The position numbers were made by a program, and so were the translations under genes. A DNA stretch of 52,270 nucleotides from the NCBI GenBank assembly GCA_014872815.1, contig WKFK01000013.1, positions 1-52,270 of the forward strand, read 5' to 3'. The first letter of the stretch is position 1; each line of letters opens with the position of its first letter. Below, piece by piece: positions 33,502 to 41,198 of the stretch. Under the pieces are notes generated by a model. The model was not told where the DNA came from. It made no database searches and was given only the letters and a program-made list of their open reading frames with translations. Source of the stretch: Paracoccaceae bacterium. GTDB lineage: Bacteria; Pseudomonadota; Alphaproteobacteria; Rhodobacterales; Rhodobacteraceae.

Positions 33502-35040
33502 TTAAGTTAGGCCTTCTAGGCCAAACCACTGGGGCAGCACGGATATGAAGCGCCGCCAGAGGCCTGCATCCGGGTCTTTGGTGACCGCTGTGGGCGCAAC
33601 AGTTTGGGGCTGGTGTGTCCACTGCAGGCCTGTGTTCTCGGCGGTAACCTTGTAGGCGAAATCGGCGAGGCTTTTGTCCAGGTTGGCGAGGATGCTGCGC
33701 GCATATGCGGGGCTTTCGACCAAGAGGCCGATCTCGGCGTTGGTTTTGATGGAGCGTGGGTCGAGGTTGAGCGAGCCAACGAGCACGGAGGTGTCGTCGA
33801 TCACGGCGAGTTTGGTGTGCAGTGTGATGTGCGGCGGGTTTTCGATGTCGGTCAAGTTGAGCGCTGCGATGGCGTCGTGGCGCAGCTCATAAAGCTCCAC
33901 ACCGGCAGCCAGAAGGTCGGCGCGGTGGCGGGCATAGCCGCCGTGCACATAGGCGTGGTTGGTGGAGGCCAGAGAGTTGGTCACGATCCGCAGTTTCACG
34001 CCGGAGCGGGCGAGATTGGCGTAGAAGCGCGCGCCGTAGTCTTCGGGCACAAAGTAGGGGCTGATCAGCGTGACCTGTGATGTGGCCTCACCGATGGCGG
34101 CAAAGAAGGCTTCGCCCAGAATGTGCGGGCCTTTGCCATCGGGATTGCGTAGCTTTTGCGGGGTGTCGGCGATGATGCGGGAGGTGCCTCGGAATGGGGC
34201 AACCTTTCGGTTGGCGATGTCTTTTAAGTAGGGCGCGTTGATCGCTTTGGTGTAGGCGGCGACTTCGGGGCTGTCGGGGTCATAAGCCCAATCTGACAGG
34301 GTGATCTGTGGTGGCTTTGGCGCGGATTTGGCGCGCAGATTAGCTACGGGAACCGCGTAGGTGTCATTCCAGTAGGTGTCAAAGATCGGGTTGATCTCGG
34401 ACGCCTCAGGACCAAAGACCGCGAGGTCATAGTCGGCAAAAACCTCGGTGGGTTTGAGCTCGTAATATTCATCTGCAAAGTTGCGCCCGCCAATGATCGC
34501 CATGTTGTTGTCGACCACAAAGGTCTTGATGTGCATGCGCCGGTTCACGCGTTTGAAATCCCACAGAAACCCCAGGGCTTTGGGCGCGTTGCGGGAACTG
34601 GGATTGAAAATGCGGATTTCGATATTGGGATGCGTGTCGAGCACGGCGAGGTCGGTGTCATCGGCGGTGGAGAAGACGTCATCCACCAAGAGCCGCACAC
34701 GCACGCCGCGGTTGGCCGCGTCAAACAAGCGGTGGGTGAGGATGCCACTGGCGGTGTCCGGTTTGATCAGGAATGTGGCGATGTCGATACTGTGCTGTGC
34801 GCTTTCGATCATGCGCAGGCGGGCCCCGAGCGCGTCGGTGCCGTTGGTGAGTTCGAAATAGGCAGATTGCGCACCGGTTTGGGCGGAGACTGCGCGGCTG
34901 ACTGAGTCTGGTGAGTCGTCTGCGGAGAGAGCGTAGGAGGGCGTGCGCGGCGCGTCAAAAGGCACTTTGGCGCAGGCGGTCAGTGCGGTTGAGACCACAA
35001 GGAGCGCGCAAAGGCGCGTTGCGCCACGCCTTAGAACCAC
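33502..35040 (-). CDS. phospholipase D / cardiolipin synthase-like lipoprotein
   Basis: A 512-residue protein with two HKD motifs: HIKTFVVDNNMAIIGGRN near residue 168 and HTKLAVIDDTSVLVGSLN near residue 410, both with the downstream Gly-Gly/Ser-Asn element. The N-terminus is a signal peptide ending in the lipobox LTAC, so it should be a lipoprotein on the periplasmic side. That differs from the usual cytoplasmic-membrane cardiolipin synthases and suggests phospholipid remodelling or hydrolysis in the envelope. The GTG start at 35040 lies inside the end of the previous gene (10-base overlap) and has no ribosome site of its own, so it depends on coupling. Confidence 0.87.
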   Translation of the reverse strand: MVLRRGATRLCALLVVSTALTACAKVPFDAPRTPSYALSADDSPDSVSRAVSAQTGAQSAYFELTNGTDALGARLRMIESAQHSIDIATFLIKPDTASGILTHRLFDAANRGVRVRLLVDDVFSTADDTDLAVLDTHPNIEIRIFNPSSRNAPKALGFLWDFKRVNRRMHIKTFVVDNNMAIIGGRNFADEYYELKPTEVFADYDLAVFGPEASEINPIFDTYWNDTYAVPVANLRAKSAPKPPQITLSDWAYDPDSPEVAAYTKAINAPYLKDIANRKVAPFRGTSRIIADTPQKLRNPDGKGPHILGEAFFAAIGEATSQVTLISPYFVPEDYGARFYANLARSGVKLRIVTNSLASTNHAYVHGGYARHRADLLAAGVELYELRHDAIAALNLTDIENPPHITLHTKLAVIDDTSVLVGSLNLDPRSIKTNAEIGLLVESPAYARSILANLDKSLADFAYKVTAENTGLQWTHQPQTVAPTAVTKDPDAGLWRRFISVLPQWFGLEGLT

Positions 35041-35963
35041 TGACCGGGTTCCATTAGGCCGAGGTCGAGAAGCTGGCGCGAATGCCAGTCAAAGCGCACA
35101 GAGTTGTGCCAGGTGAATTCTTCAATGTCGAACGTTGAGCCCGGGTTCGCTTTTAAGGCTTTGGCGGTCCGGAAGGAGCAAACTGCTGCCGTCAGGTTGT
35201 TGTGCCATGGGCAGGCGTAGGTGTTGTATTCTTCATCCGTAAAGGTGAAGTCCTCCCGCAGTTGCAGGCCGGGTTTGGCGCGGAAGATGGAAATCCGGTC
35301 GATCTTTCGTTTGTTGGCCGGGATGTGTTCCTCATAGCGCCAACGCAAACCACCAAAGAAGTCCAGTTGGCGTTCTTTCGGGTGGTTGTGGTTCTCTGGA
35401 TCAAGGCGTGCGAGCGCATAATAGCCGGATCGGTCCAGTTGCGCGGTTTCCAAGGATACGGCGTTGGGTGCTTTTTCTAGGTCTGGTGCATACAGGTCGA
35501 TCACATAGGTGAGCATCGCGTCGCGCTGCTCCTCGGTGTGGAAGGCCAGCATTTCGCCAATGCCGCGGGTCTCACAAAACGGGAAGAATAGGTATTCTGC
35601 GTTGAAGCCGTAGTAGAGCCAAAGGGTTGGAGCCGCTTCGATGAATCTGTTGACCGCATCGATCATACGTCGCCCGCGCGGCGCTTCCATGGTGATGCGG
35701 GGACACAGCTCGGATAATTCGTCAGACAGAGGAAAGGTGGACGGCATCAATACGATGACTTTTTTGAAGCCAAGGTCGAGGTGATGGTACAGCGTGCTTT
35801 CGATTTCGACGTCATCTTCGACGAAGATCAAAGCCACCGGACCTTTGGCCAGTTCTGCTTTGCCATCGCGCAGAAACTGCTCCACCGAGTCGTATGTCAT
35901 GCGCGCCCCATTTTGCGTGTTTTTGTCCTTGTTGCGCTCAAAATCCGCTAAAAGCGATCGCAT
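35031..35963 (-). CDS. glycosyltransferase family 2-like conserved protein
   Basis: A 310-residue soluble protein that I place tentatively with the alphaproteobacterial glycosyltransferase-2-like proteins found beside miaB. VALIFVEDDVEIESTLYHHLDLGFKKVIVLMP resembles the first Rossmann-like strand and helix, but a DxD motif is not obvious. The C-terminal half is rich in aromatic and acidic residues (LDFFGGLRWRYEEHIP, HNSVRFDWHS). The start is ambiguous: ATG 35963 has GGGGG 9 bases before it, ATG 35900 is the alternative and removes 21 residues. It is divergent from miaB and translationally coupled to the lipoprotein gene downstream. Confidence 0.72.
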   Translation of the reverse strand: MRSLLADFERNKDKNTQNGARMTYDSVEQFLRDGKAELAKGPVALIFVEDDVEIESTLYHHLDLGFKKVIVLMPSTFPLSDELSELCPRITMEAPRGRRMIDAVNRFIEAAPTLWLYYGFNAEYLFFPFCETRGIGEMLAFHTEEQRDAMLTYVIDLYAPDLEKAPNAVSLETAQLDRSGYYALARLDPENHNHPKERQLDFFGGLRWRYEEHIPANKRKIDRISIFRAKPGLQLREDFTFTDEEYNTYACPWHNNLTAAVCSFRTAKALKANPGSTFDIEEFTWHNSVRFDWHSRQLLDLGLMEPGQWF

Positions 35964-36022
35964 TGCAAGCGCCCCCGGTTTTCTGTAGGGAAGCGCCTTG
36001 AAACCGCTGCAGGATATGTCCC

Positions 36023-37357
36023 ATGGCCGAGAACACCACCGCTGAGAAAAAGAAGCTCTTCATCAAGACCTACGGGTGCCAGATGAACGTTTATGACAGT
36101 GAACGTATGGCCGAGGCCATGGGTGGTGCCGGCTATGAGACCACGGACAAGCCGGATGATGCGGATATGATCCTGCTCAACACCTGTCACATTCGCGAAA
36201 AGGCCGCCGAGAAGGTCTATTCCGAGCTGGGCCGGTTCAAGGGCTTGAAGGCGGAGAAGCCGGACCTGAAGATCGGCGTGGCGGGCTGCGTGGCGCAGGC
36301 TGAAGGTCAAGAGATCATGCGGCGGCAACCTATGGTCGATCTGGTGGTTGGGCCACAGGCGTATCACCGTCTGCCGGAGATGGAGGCCAAGACGCAAGAA
36401 GGCGTGAAGGCGCTGGACACGGATTTTCCCGAGGAAGACAAGTTTGAGAAGCTGAAAGGCCGCCCCAAAGCCAAGCGCGCGCCAACCGCATTTCTGACCG
36501 TGCAAGAAGGCTGTGACAAGTTCTGTGCCTTCTGTGTGGTGCCTTACACGCGTGGGGCCGAGGTGTCCCGTCCGGTGGAACGTGTGGTCACAGAAGCGCG
36601 CGATCTTGTGGAACGCGGTGTGCGGGAGATCACTCTGCTTGGGCAGAATGTGAACGCCTATCACGGGGCGCATGGCGGCGGCGACATGACGCTCGCCGGC
36701 TTGATCTGGGAGTTGGACAAGATCGACGGTCTGGAGCGTATTCGCTTCACCACCAGTCACCCCAACGACATGATGGACGACCTGATCGAGGCGCACGGGA
36801 CCTGTTCCAAGCTGATGCCGTATCTGCACTTGCCGGTGCAGTCCGGCTCCAACAAGATCCTCAAGCGTATGAACCGCAGCCATGACCGCGACAGCTATAT
36901 CAAGCTGATTGAGCGCATTCGTGCGGCGCGGCCTGATCTGCTGTTGTCCGGCGATTTCATTGTGGGCTTCCCGGAAGAGACCGAAGAGGATTTCCAGGAC
37001 ACGATGGATTTGATCCGAGAGGTCAAATACGGCCAAGCCTATAGCTTCAAATACTCCACCCGTCCGGGCACCCCGGCAGCGGAACGCCCGTTGGTGGACC
37101 CCGCTGAGGCGGATGATCGTTTGCAGCGTCTGCAGGCGCTGCTTGGGGAGCAGCAGAAAGAGATCCAGAACAGCATGGTCGGCAAAGAGGTGAATGTCCT
37201 TTACGAAAAAGCCGGACGTCTGGAGGGGCAGATGGTGGGCAAGTCCGATTACCTGCACGCAGTCTATGTGGCTGATCCAAAGGGCCAAATTGGCGATATC
37301 AAGCGGGTGAGAATCGTCGAAAGCTCCGCCAACTCCCTTGGGGGTGTATTGGTCTGA
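36023..37357 (+). CDS. miaB: tRNA-2-methylthio-N6-isopentenyladenosine synthase MiaB
   Basis: A 444-residue radical-SAM methylthiotransferase. The N-terminal cluster ligands are C19 (TYGCQMN), C55 (NTCHIREKA) and C89 (VAGCVAQ). The radical SAM ligands are C164, C168 and C171 in [10 protein letters not shown], followed by VPYTRG. A C-terminal TRAM domain ends the protein. It adds the methylthio group to i6A37 of tRNAs reading U-starting codons. It stands at the head of the usual miaB-phoH-ybeY-corC-lnt order, but here an OmpA/lipoprotein pair comes between it and phoH. Confidence 0.97.
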   Translation: MAENTTAEKKKLFIKTYGCQMNVYDSERMAEAMGGAGYETTDKPDDADMILLNTCHIREKAAEKVYSELGRFKGLKAEKPDLKIGVAGCVAQAEGQEIMRRQPMVDLVVGPQAYHRLPEMEAKTQEGVKALDTDFPEEDKFEKLKGRPKAKRAPTAFLTVQEGCDKFCAFCVVPYTRGAEVSRPVERVVTEARDLVERGVREITLLGQNVNAYHGAHGGGDMTLAGLIWELDKIDGLERIRFTTSHPNDMMDDLIEAHGTCSKLMPYLHLPVQSGSNKILKRMNRSHDRDSYIKLIERIRAARPDLLLSGDFIVGFPEETEEDFQDTMDLIREVKYGQAYSFKYSTRPGTPAAERPLVDPAEADDRLQRLQALLGEQQKEIQNSMVGKEVNVLYEKAGRLEGQMVGKSDYLHAVYVADPKGQIGDIKRVRIVESSANSLGGVLV

Positions 37358-37595
37358 GATTGACCCAACGTCGGAAACAATCTTGGTTAATTTGAGAATA
37401 TTGATGCGCGCGTTCTGCTTTGGGTAGGGCGCGCGTGACACATTTCGGACATATTTTGTGTATCGCCCTGCGTGAATTAAGGATTTCTTCTTCACATGTG
37501 CGGCAACTCAGTGCATCTTGATCGGATAGAGAAAGCTTTGATTTAGAACGCTGTTTCAAGATATTGGCTTTCGGGGGATAGGAGAGGTACTCGCT

Positions 37596-38171
37596 GTGGC
37601 GAACAAAACCAAACAAATGGCGCGGGCGGCGCTTGGAGGTGCGGCGGCTGCCTGTGTCGCGCTTCTGGCCATTGCTCAGCCCGCTGCGGCCCAAAACCAA
37701 CGCACTGTTCTGGGCCAACCTTACGTGCCAACCGTCTGGGTCGATCCGGATGGCTGTGAACACTGGGTGATGGATGACGGTGTTGAGGGCTATATGACCC
37801 CGCACGTGAACCGTCAGGGTATCCCGGTATGTCGGCGCGGCAATGTCTGTGGTGTGATGAACTCTGATCAGTTCTTTGCCACTGACAAATACGCGATCAA
37901 TTCCGCCAACCGTCAGCGTCTCGCGGAGTTCTTCAGCAGCTCCACCGCGTCGGCCTTTATCATTGCCGGTCACACCGACAGCCGCGCGAGCGATGAATAC
38001 AACATGCGCCTGAGCTACAACCGCGCCAATGCGGTGGCGAAAGTGGCCCGCAGCACCGGCGTGCGCGTTGTCGACGTGCGCGGGTATGGTGAGCGGATGC
38101 CGCGTGCGACCAACCGCACCGCAGCAGGCATGGCGGAGAACCGCCGCGTTGAAATCATCTGTCTGCGTTAA
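37596..38171 (+). CDS. OmpA-family envelope protein with a cysteine module
   Basis: A 191-residue exported protein. The signal peptide runs to about residue 32 (PAAA before Q33). Residues 48-79 form a module that starts WVDPDGCEHW and ends GIPVC, with C54 and C79, also present in the next gene. Residues ~90-191 are an OmpA-like peptidoglycan-binding domain with FIIAGHTDSRASDEYN and SYNRANAVAKV. The C-terminal part reads ENRRVEI, the family's closing motif. It probably links the outer membrane to the cell wall. The GTG at 37596 is supported by GGAGAGG about 9 bases upstream. The lipoprotein gene follows after 12 bases, so they form one unit. Confidence 0.88.
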   Translation: MANKTKQMARAALGGAAAACVALLAIAQPAAAQNQRTVLGQPYVPTVWVDPDGCEHWVMDDGVEGYMTPHVNRQGIPVCRRGNVCGVMNSDQFFATDKYAINSANRQRLAEFFSSSTASAFIIAGHTDSRASDEYNMRLSYNRANAVAKVARSTGVRVVDVRGYGERMPRATNRTAAGMAENRRVEIICLR

Positions 38172-38183
38172 GGGAGAAGCGAT

Positions 38184-38483
38184 ATGAAACTGACCAAGAG
38201 CGTTCTGCTTCTCGGCCTTGCTGTTAGCGTGTCGGCCTGTGTCGACAACAAAGTTGACAAGACTGTGGACAACTTCACCGATGACGGCCACCTCAGCAAT
38301 CTGATTGCTGGTATCTGGGTGGACCCGAATGGCTGTGACCATTGGATCATCGACGACGGTGTGGAAGGCTACCTGTCTCAGCGGCTGGACCCATATGGCA
38401 AGCCCGTGTGTTCCGGTGCCGCCCCTCCCGGCGTGGCCACCGGCCCGTTCAAAGCGGGTGCGGGCATCGGCGACTGGATCTGA
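38184..38483 (+). CDS. small lipoprotein sharing the OmpA protein's cysteine module
   Basis: A 99-residue product. The lipoprotein signal peptide MKLTKSVLLLGLAVSVSAC puts the lipidated Cys at residue 19. After a short charged linker, residues 45-76 repeat the module of the upstream protein: WVDPNGCDHW, DDGVEGY and GKPVC, with cysteines C51 and C76 at exactly the same 25-residue spacing. A Gly/Ala-rich tail of about 20 residues ends the protein. I know of no assigned function for this module. The gene follows the OmpA gene by 12 bases with GGGAGAAG before the ATG, and a strong terminator closes the unit. Confidence 0.85.
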   Translation: MKLTKSVLLLGLAVSVSACVDNKVDKTVDNFTDDGHLSNLIAGIWVDPNGCDHWIIDDGVEGYLSQRLDPYGKPVCSGAAPPGVATGPFKAGAGIGDWI

Positions 38484-38507
38484 TCCAACGCGCTTAATCC
38501 TTGCAAA

Positions 38508-38534
38508 GGTCGCCATAGTCTGGCGGCCTTTTTT
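38508..38534 (+). terminator. rho-independent terminator of the OmpA/lipoprotein unit
   Basis: GGTCGCCA (38508-38515) pairs with TGGCGGCC (38521-38528), one G-U pair, loop TAGTC, then six T. It sets this two-gene unit apart from phoH. Confidence 0.9.
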
Positions 38535-38649
38535 CTTGGCAAAACTTTGCTGTGAGTGTCGGCGTCACGGAATTTTCACGTGCGCCCGCTTGCACCTGCC
38601 TGCGCAACTTGGCACCATGGGACTATACCCTTCTTCACAGGAGATGTGA

Positions 38650-39690
38650 TTGCCCACAGGCACTATGACCCCACCGCCTTCATCCGATGCCCCGAAAAAG
38701 ACTTCGGTGGAATTTCCGGACAACCGATTGCTGATTGAGCTTTGCGGCGAATATGACCGCAACCTTGCGGATATAGAGCAAAAGCTGGGGGTGCAGATCC
38801 TGCGACGGGGAAACCTGCTCGACATTCATGGCGAAGAGGCGGCTCAGACTGAGGCGGCCAACGTGCTGAACGCGCTCTATACACGCCTGGAAAGTGGCAA
38901 GTCTGTCGAAGGCGGCGACATCGACCGCGAGATTCGCATGGGCGGCTCTGAGGAAGACACCGGCGTGCGCGATGGCGATCAGATGGAGATGTTCAAAGGC
39001 GGCGCGGTGGAGATCAAGACCCGCAAAAAGCTGGTTGAACCGCGCACCGACGCGCAGAAGGCTTATGTTCTGTCGCTGTTTGACAATGAACTGGCCTTTG
39101 GCATTGGCCCTGCAGGCACCGGTAAGACCTACTTGGCGGTCGCGGTGGGCGTGTCGATGTTCATCTCCGGTCAGGTGGATCGGATCATTCTGTCCCGACC
39201 TGCCGTGGAGGCTGGGGAAAAGCTTGGCTACCTGCCGGGGGACATGAAAGACAAGGTCGATCCCTACATGCAGCCGCTTTATGACGCGCTGAATGATTTC
39301 TTGCCGGCCAAGCAGCTAGGCAAGCTGATCGAAGAGAAAAAGATCGAGATTGCGCCGTTGGCCTTTATGCGAGGACGCACGCTGTCCAATGCCTTTGTGG
39401 TGCTGGATGAGGCGCAGAATGCCACAACCATGCAGATGAAGATGTTCCTGACCCGATTGGGTGAGGGCTCGCGCATGGTGATCACTGGCGACCGCAGCCA
39501 GATCGACCTGCCGCGCGGTGTGCCGTCGGGGCTGAAAGATGCGGAGCGTCTGTTGAGCAATATCCCCAACATCAGTTTCAACTACTTCACGGCAGATGAT
39601 GTGGTGCGCCACCCGCTGGTTGCGGCGATCATCAAAGCCTATGACGCCGATGCGGCTCGGGCGTTGAAAGACCGGGAAAGCAAGGCCTGA
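38650..39690 (+). CDS. phoH: PhoH-like ATPase
   Basis: A 346-residue (from TTG) cytoplasmic PhoH/YbeZ protein. An N-terminal KH-like part precedes the ATPase core with Walker A GPAGTGKT near residue 155, LGYLPGDMKDKVDPYMQPLYDAL, FVVLDEAQNAT (Walker B) and ITGDRSQIDLP. YbeZ works with the RNase YbeY, encoded next, in RNA processing and ribosome quality control. The start is TTG 38650, because AGGAG lies exactly six bases before it; ATG 38665 would remove five residues and has only a weak site. Confidence 0.94.
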   Translation: MPTGTMTPPPSSDAPKKTSVEFPDNRLLIELCGEYDRNLADIEQKLGVQILRRGNLLDIHGEEAAQTEAANVLNALYTRLESGKSVEGGDIDREIRMGGSEEDTGVRDGDQMEMFKGGAVEIKTRKKLVEPRTDAQKAYVLSLFDNELAFGIGPAGTGKTYLAVAVGVSMFISGQVDRIILSRPAVEAGEKLGYLPGDMKDKVDPYMQPLYDALNDFLPAKQLGKLIEEKKIEIAPLAFMRGRTLSNAFVVLDEAQNATTMQMKMFLTRLGEGSRMVITGDRSQIDLPRGVPSGLKDAERLLSNIPNISFNYFTADDVVRHPLVAAIIKAYDADAARALKDRESKA

Positions 39691-39723
39691 GACTTCATTT
39701 GGCCAAAAATATCCACGGGGCTT

Positions 39724-39744
39724 GTGGGGGCCGTCAGCCCCCAC
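39724..39744 (+). other. perfect stem-loop in the phoH-ybeY gap
   Basis: GTGGGGGC (39724-39731) and GCCCCCAC (39737-39744) form an 8-bp, nearly all G-C stem with a CGTCA loop, ending 14 bases before the ybeY start. There is no T run, so it is not a normal terminator; RNA processing or limiting ybeY translation is possible. Confidence 0.6.
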
Positions 39745-39758
39745 GCGGAGCAGGGACA

Positions 39759-40265
39759 ATGCTGACCGATACCATTATCGAAGACGAGCGCTGGCGCTCG
39801 GTAGCGTTTGAAGAGCTGGCGGAGACGGCGGCGCAGGCGGTGTTGGCGCATCTGGGCATGGTGGCAGATGTCTTTGAAATTGCCGTGCTGGCCTGTGATG
39901 ACGTGCGCATAGCCGCGTTGAACGCAGATTTCCGCGACAAGGACAAAGCCACCAATGTGCTGAGTTGGCCGAGTGAGGAGCGGGGTGTTGAACGAGATGG
40001 GGATGTGCCGGAATTGCCGGAGCAGAGCTTTCCGGGCATGTCGGAGGAGCTTGGCGACATCGCGATATCCTATGATACCTGCGCGCGGGAGGCCGTGGCG
40101 GCGGGCAAGCCGATGGCCGAGCATGTGACGCATTTAATGGTGCACGGTACTTTGCATTTGCTGGGCTATGATCATGTGCGTGACAAAGATGCCACTTTGA
40201 TGGAAGGTTTAGAGACCACCATACTTGGCAAAATGGGTCTGGCGGACCCATATGAGATTACATAG
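39759..40265 (+). CDS. ybeY: endoribonuclease YbeY
   Basis: A 168-residue YbeY. The zinc-binding HGTLHLLGYDH is at the C-terminal end and is complete, with three histidines. LNADFRDKDKATNVLSWPSEE is the conserved middle region. YbeY is a single-strand RNase needed for 16S rRNA 3' maturation and 70S quality control. The start is ATG 39759 behind GGAGCAGGGACA; a frame extending upstream crosses the hairpin and is not part of the protein. It lies between phoH and the CorC-like gene, as usual. Confidence 0.95.
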   Translation: MLTDTIIEDERWRSVAFEELAETAAQAVLAHLGMVADVFEIAVLACDDVRIAALNADFRDKDKATNVLSWPSEERGVERDGDVPELPEQSFPGMSEELGDIAISYDTCAREAVAAGKPMAEHVTHLMVHGTLHLLGYDHVRDKDATLMEGLETTILGKMGLADPYEIT

Positions 40266-40301
40266 CGGGCAAAATTCCGCAGGAAACCTTGGAAAGGACC
40301 A

Positions 40302-41198
40302 ATGGGCGACAGTGCAGACGGGTCTTCTAACGCAGCGCCAAGCGCGCAGCCGGAAGGCCAGAATAGTAAACCGAAAGGCTGGATGAGCCGCCTGTTTGGT
40401 ATGAATGACACCCCGCAAACCGTGGCAGACCGCCCGGCTGTTGCCTCTACACCAGTGCCGCAAGCGCACGGCATGATGAACCTGCGTCGCATGCGGGTTG
40501 AGGATGTGGCGGTGCCCAAGGCCGATATTCAATCGGTACCCACCACGATCACAAAGACGGAACTGGTGCAGCTGTTTCGCGACAGCGGGCTCACCCGCTT
40601 GCCTGTGTATGAGAACACCTTGGACACGCCGGTGGGCTTTGTGCACCTAAAGGATTTTGCGCTGCGCCATGGGTTCAATGGTGATAACGCCAAGGATTTT
40701 GACATCACCCGCGTGCTGCGGCCGCTGTTGTTTGTGCCGCCGAGCATGTCGATTGGCGTGCTGCTGACCAAGATGCAGGCAGAGCGTCGGCATATGGCGC
40801 TGGTGATTGATGAATATGGCGGTGTTGACGGCTTGGTGACCATCGAGGACCTGATTGAACAGGTCATCGGCGAGATCGAAGACGAACATGACGTGGAAGA
40901 GGCCGACCTCTTTGTTGAGGAAAAGCCGGGGTGCTATCTGGCGTTGGCCAAAACGCCGCTGGATGAGTTTGAAGCCGCTGTGGGCCGGTCGCTGAGCCAC
41001 CACGAAGAGGTCGACCCGGAAGAGATCGACACTTTGGGTGGTCTGGTCTTCATGCTTGCGGGGCACGTGCCCGCGCGGGGAGAGGTGGTGGAAAGCCCGG
41101 ATGGCGTGGAGTTTGAGGTTGTGGACGCCGATCCGCGCCGGATCAAACGCCTGCGGGTGTTCCTGCCAAGCCCCTCTGTGGTGGTGCAGGATGGCTGA
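40302..41198 (+). CDS. CorC/TlyC-like CBS-domain protein
   Basis: A 298-residue soluble protein without the DUF21 membrane domain, that is, the short CorC type. A CBS pair covers residues ~65-190 (VPKADIQSVPTTITKTELVQLF, then LRPLLFVPPSMSIGVLLTKM, and MALVIDEYGGVDGLVTIEDLIEQVIGEI). The CorC_HlyC transporter-associated domain fills the C-terminus (LGGLVFMLAGHVPARGEVV). Related proteins affect Mg/Co ion handling. Its last 8 bases overlap the lnt start, matching the known corC-lnt pairing. Confidence 0.9.
   Translation: MGDSADGSSNAAPSAQPEGQNSKPKGWMSRLFGMNDTPQTVADRPAVASTPVPQAHGMMNLRRMRVEDVAVPKADIQSVPTTITKTELVQLFRDSGLTRLPVYENTLDTPVGFVHLKDFALRHGFNGDNAKDFDITRVLRPLLFVPPSMSIGVLLTKMQAERRHMALVIDEYGGVDGLVTIEDLIEQVIGEIEDEHDVEEADLFVEEKPGCYLALAKTPLDEFEAAVGRSLSHHEEVDPEEIDTLGGLVFMLAGHVPARGEVVESPDGVEFEVVDADPRRIKRLRVFLPSPSVVVQDG

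Noticed and set aside
33486..33508. AACTTAA…TTAAGTT stem after the quinone oxidoreductase gene
   Set aside because: AT-rich 7-bp stem that overlaps the stop codon of the convergent gene and has no T run; too weak to call.
35948..37495. A 515-codon open frame antisense to miaB
   Set aside because: miaB is certain from its six Cys ligands; the antisense product is His/Gln/Arg-rich and has no motif.
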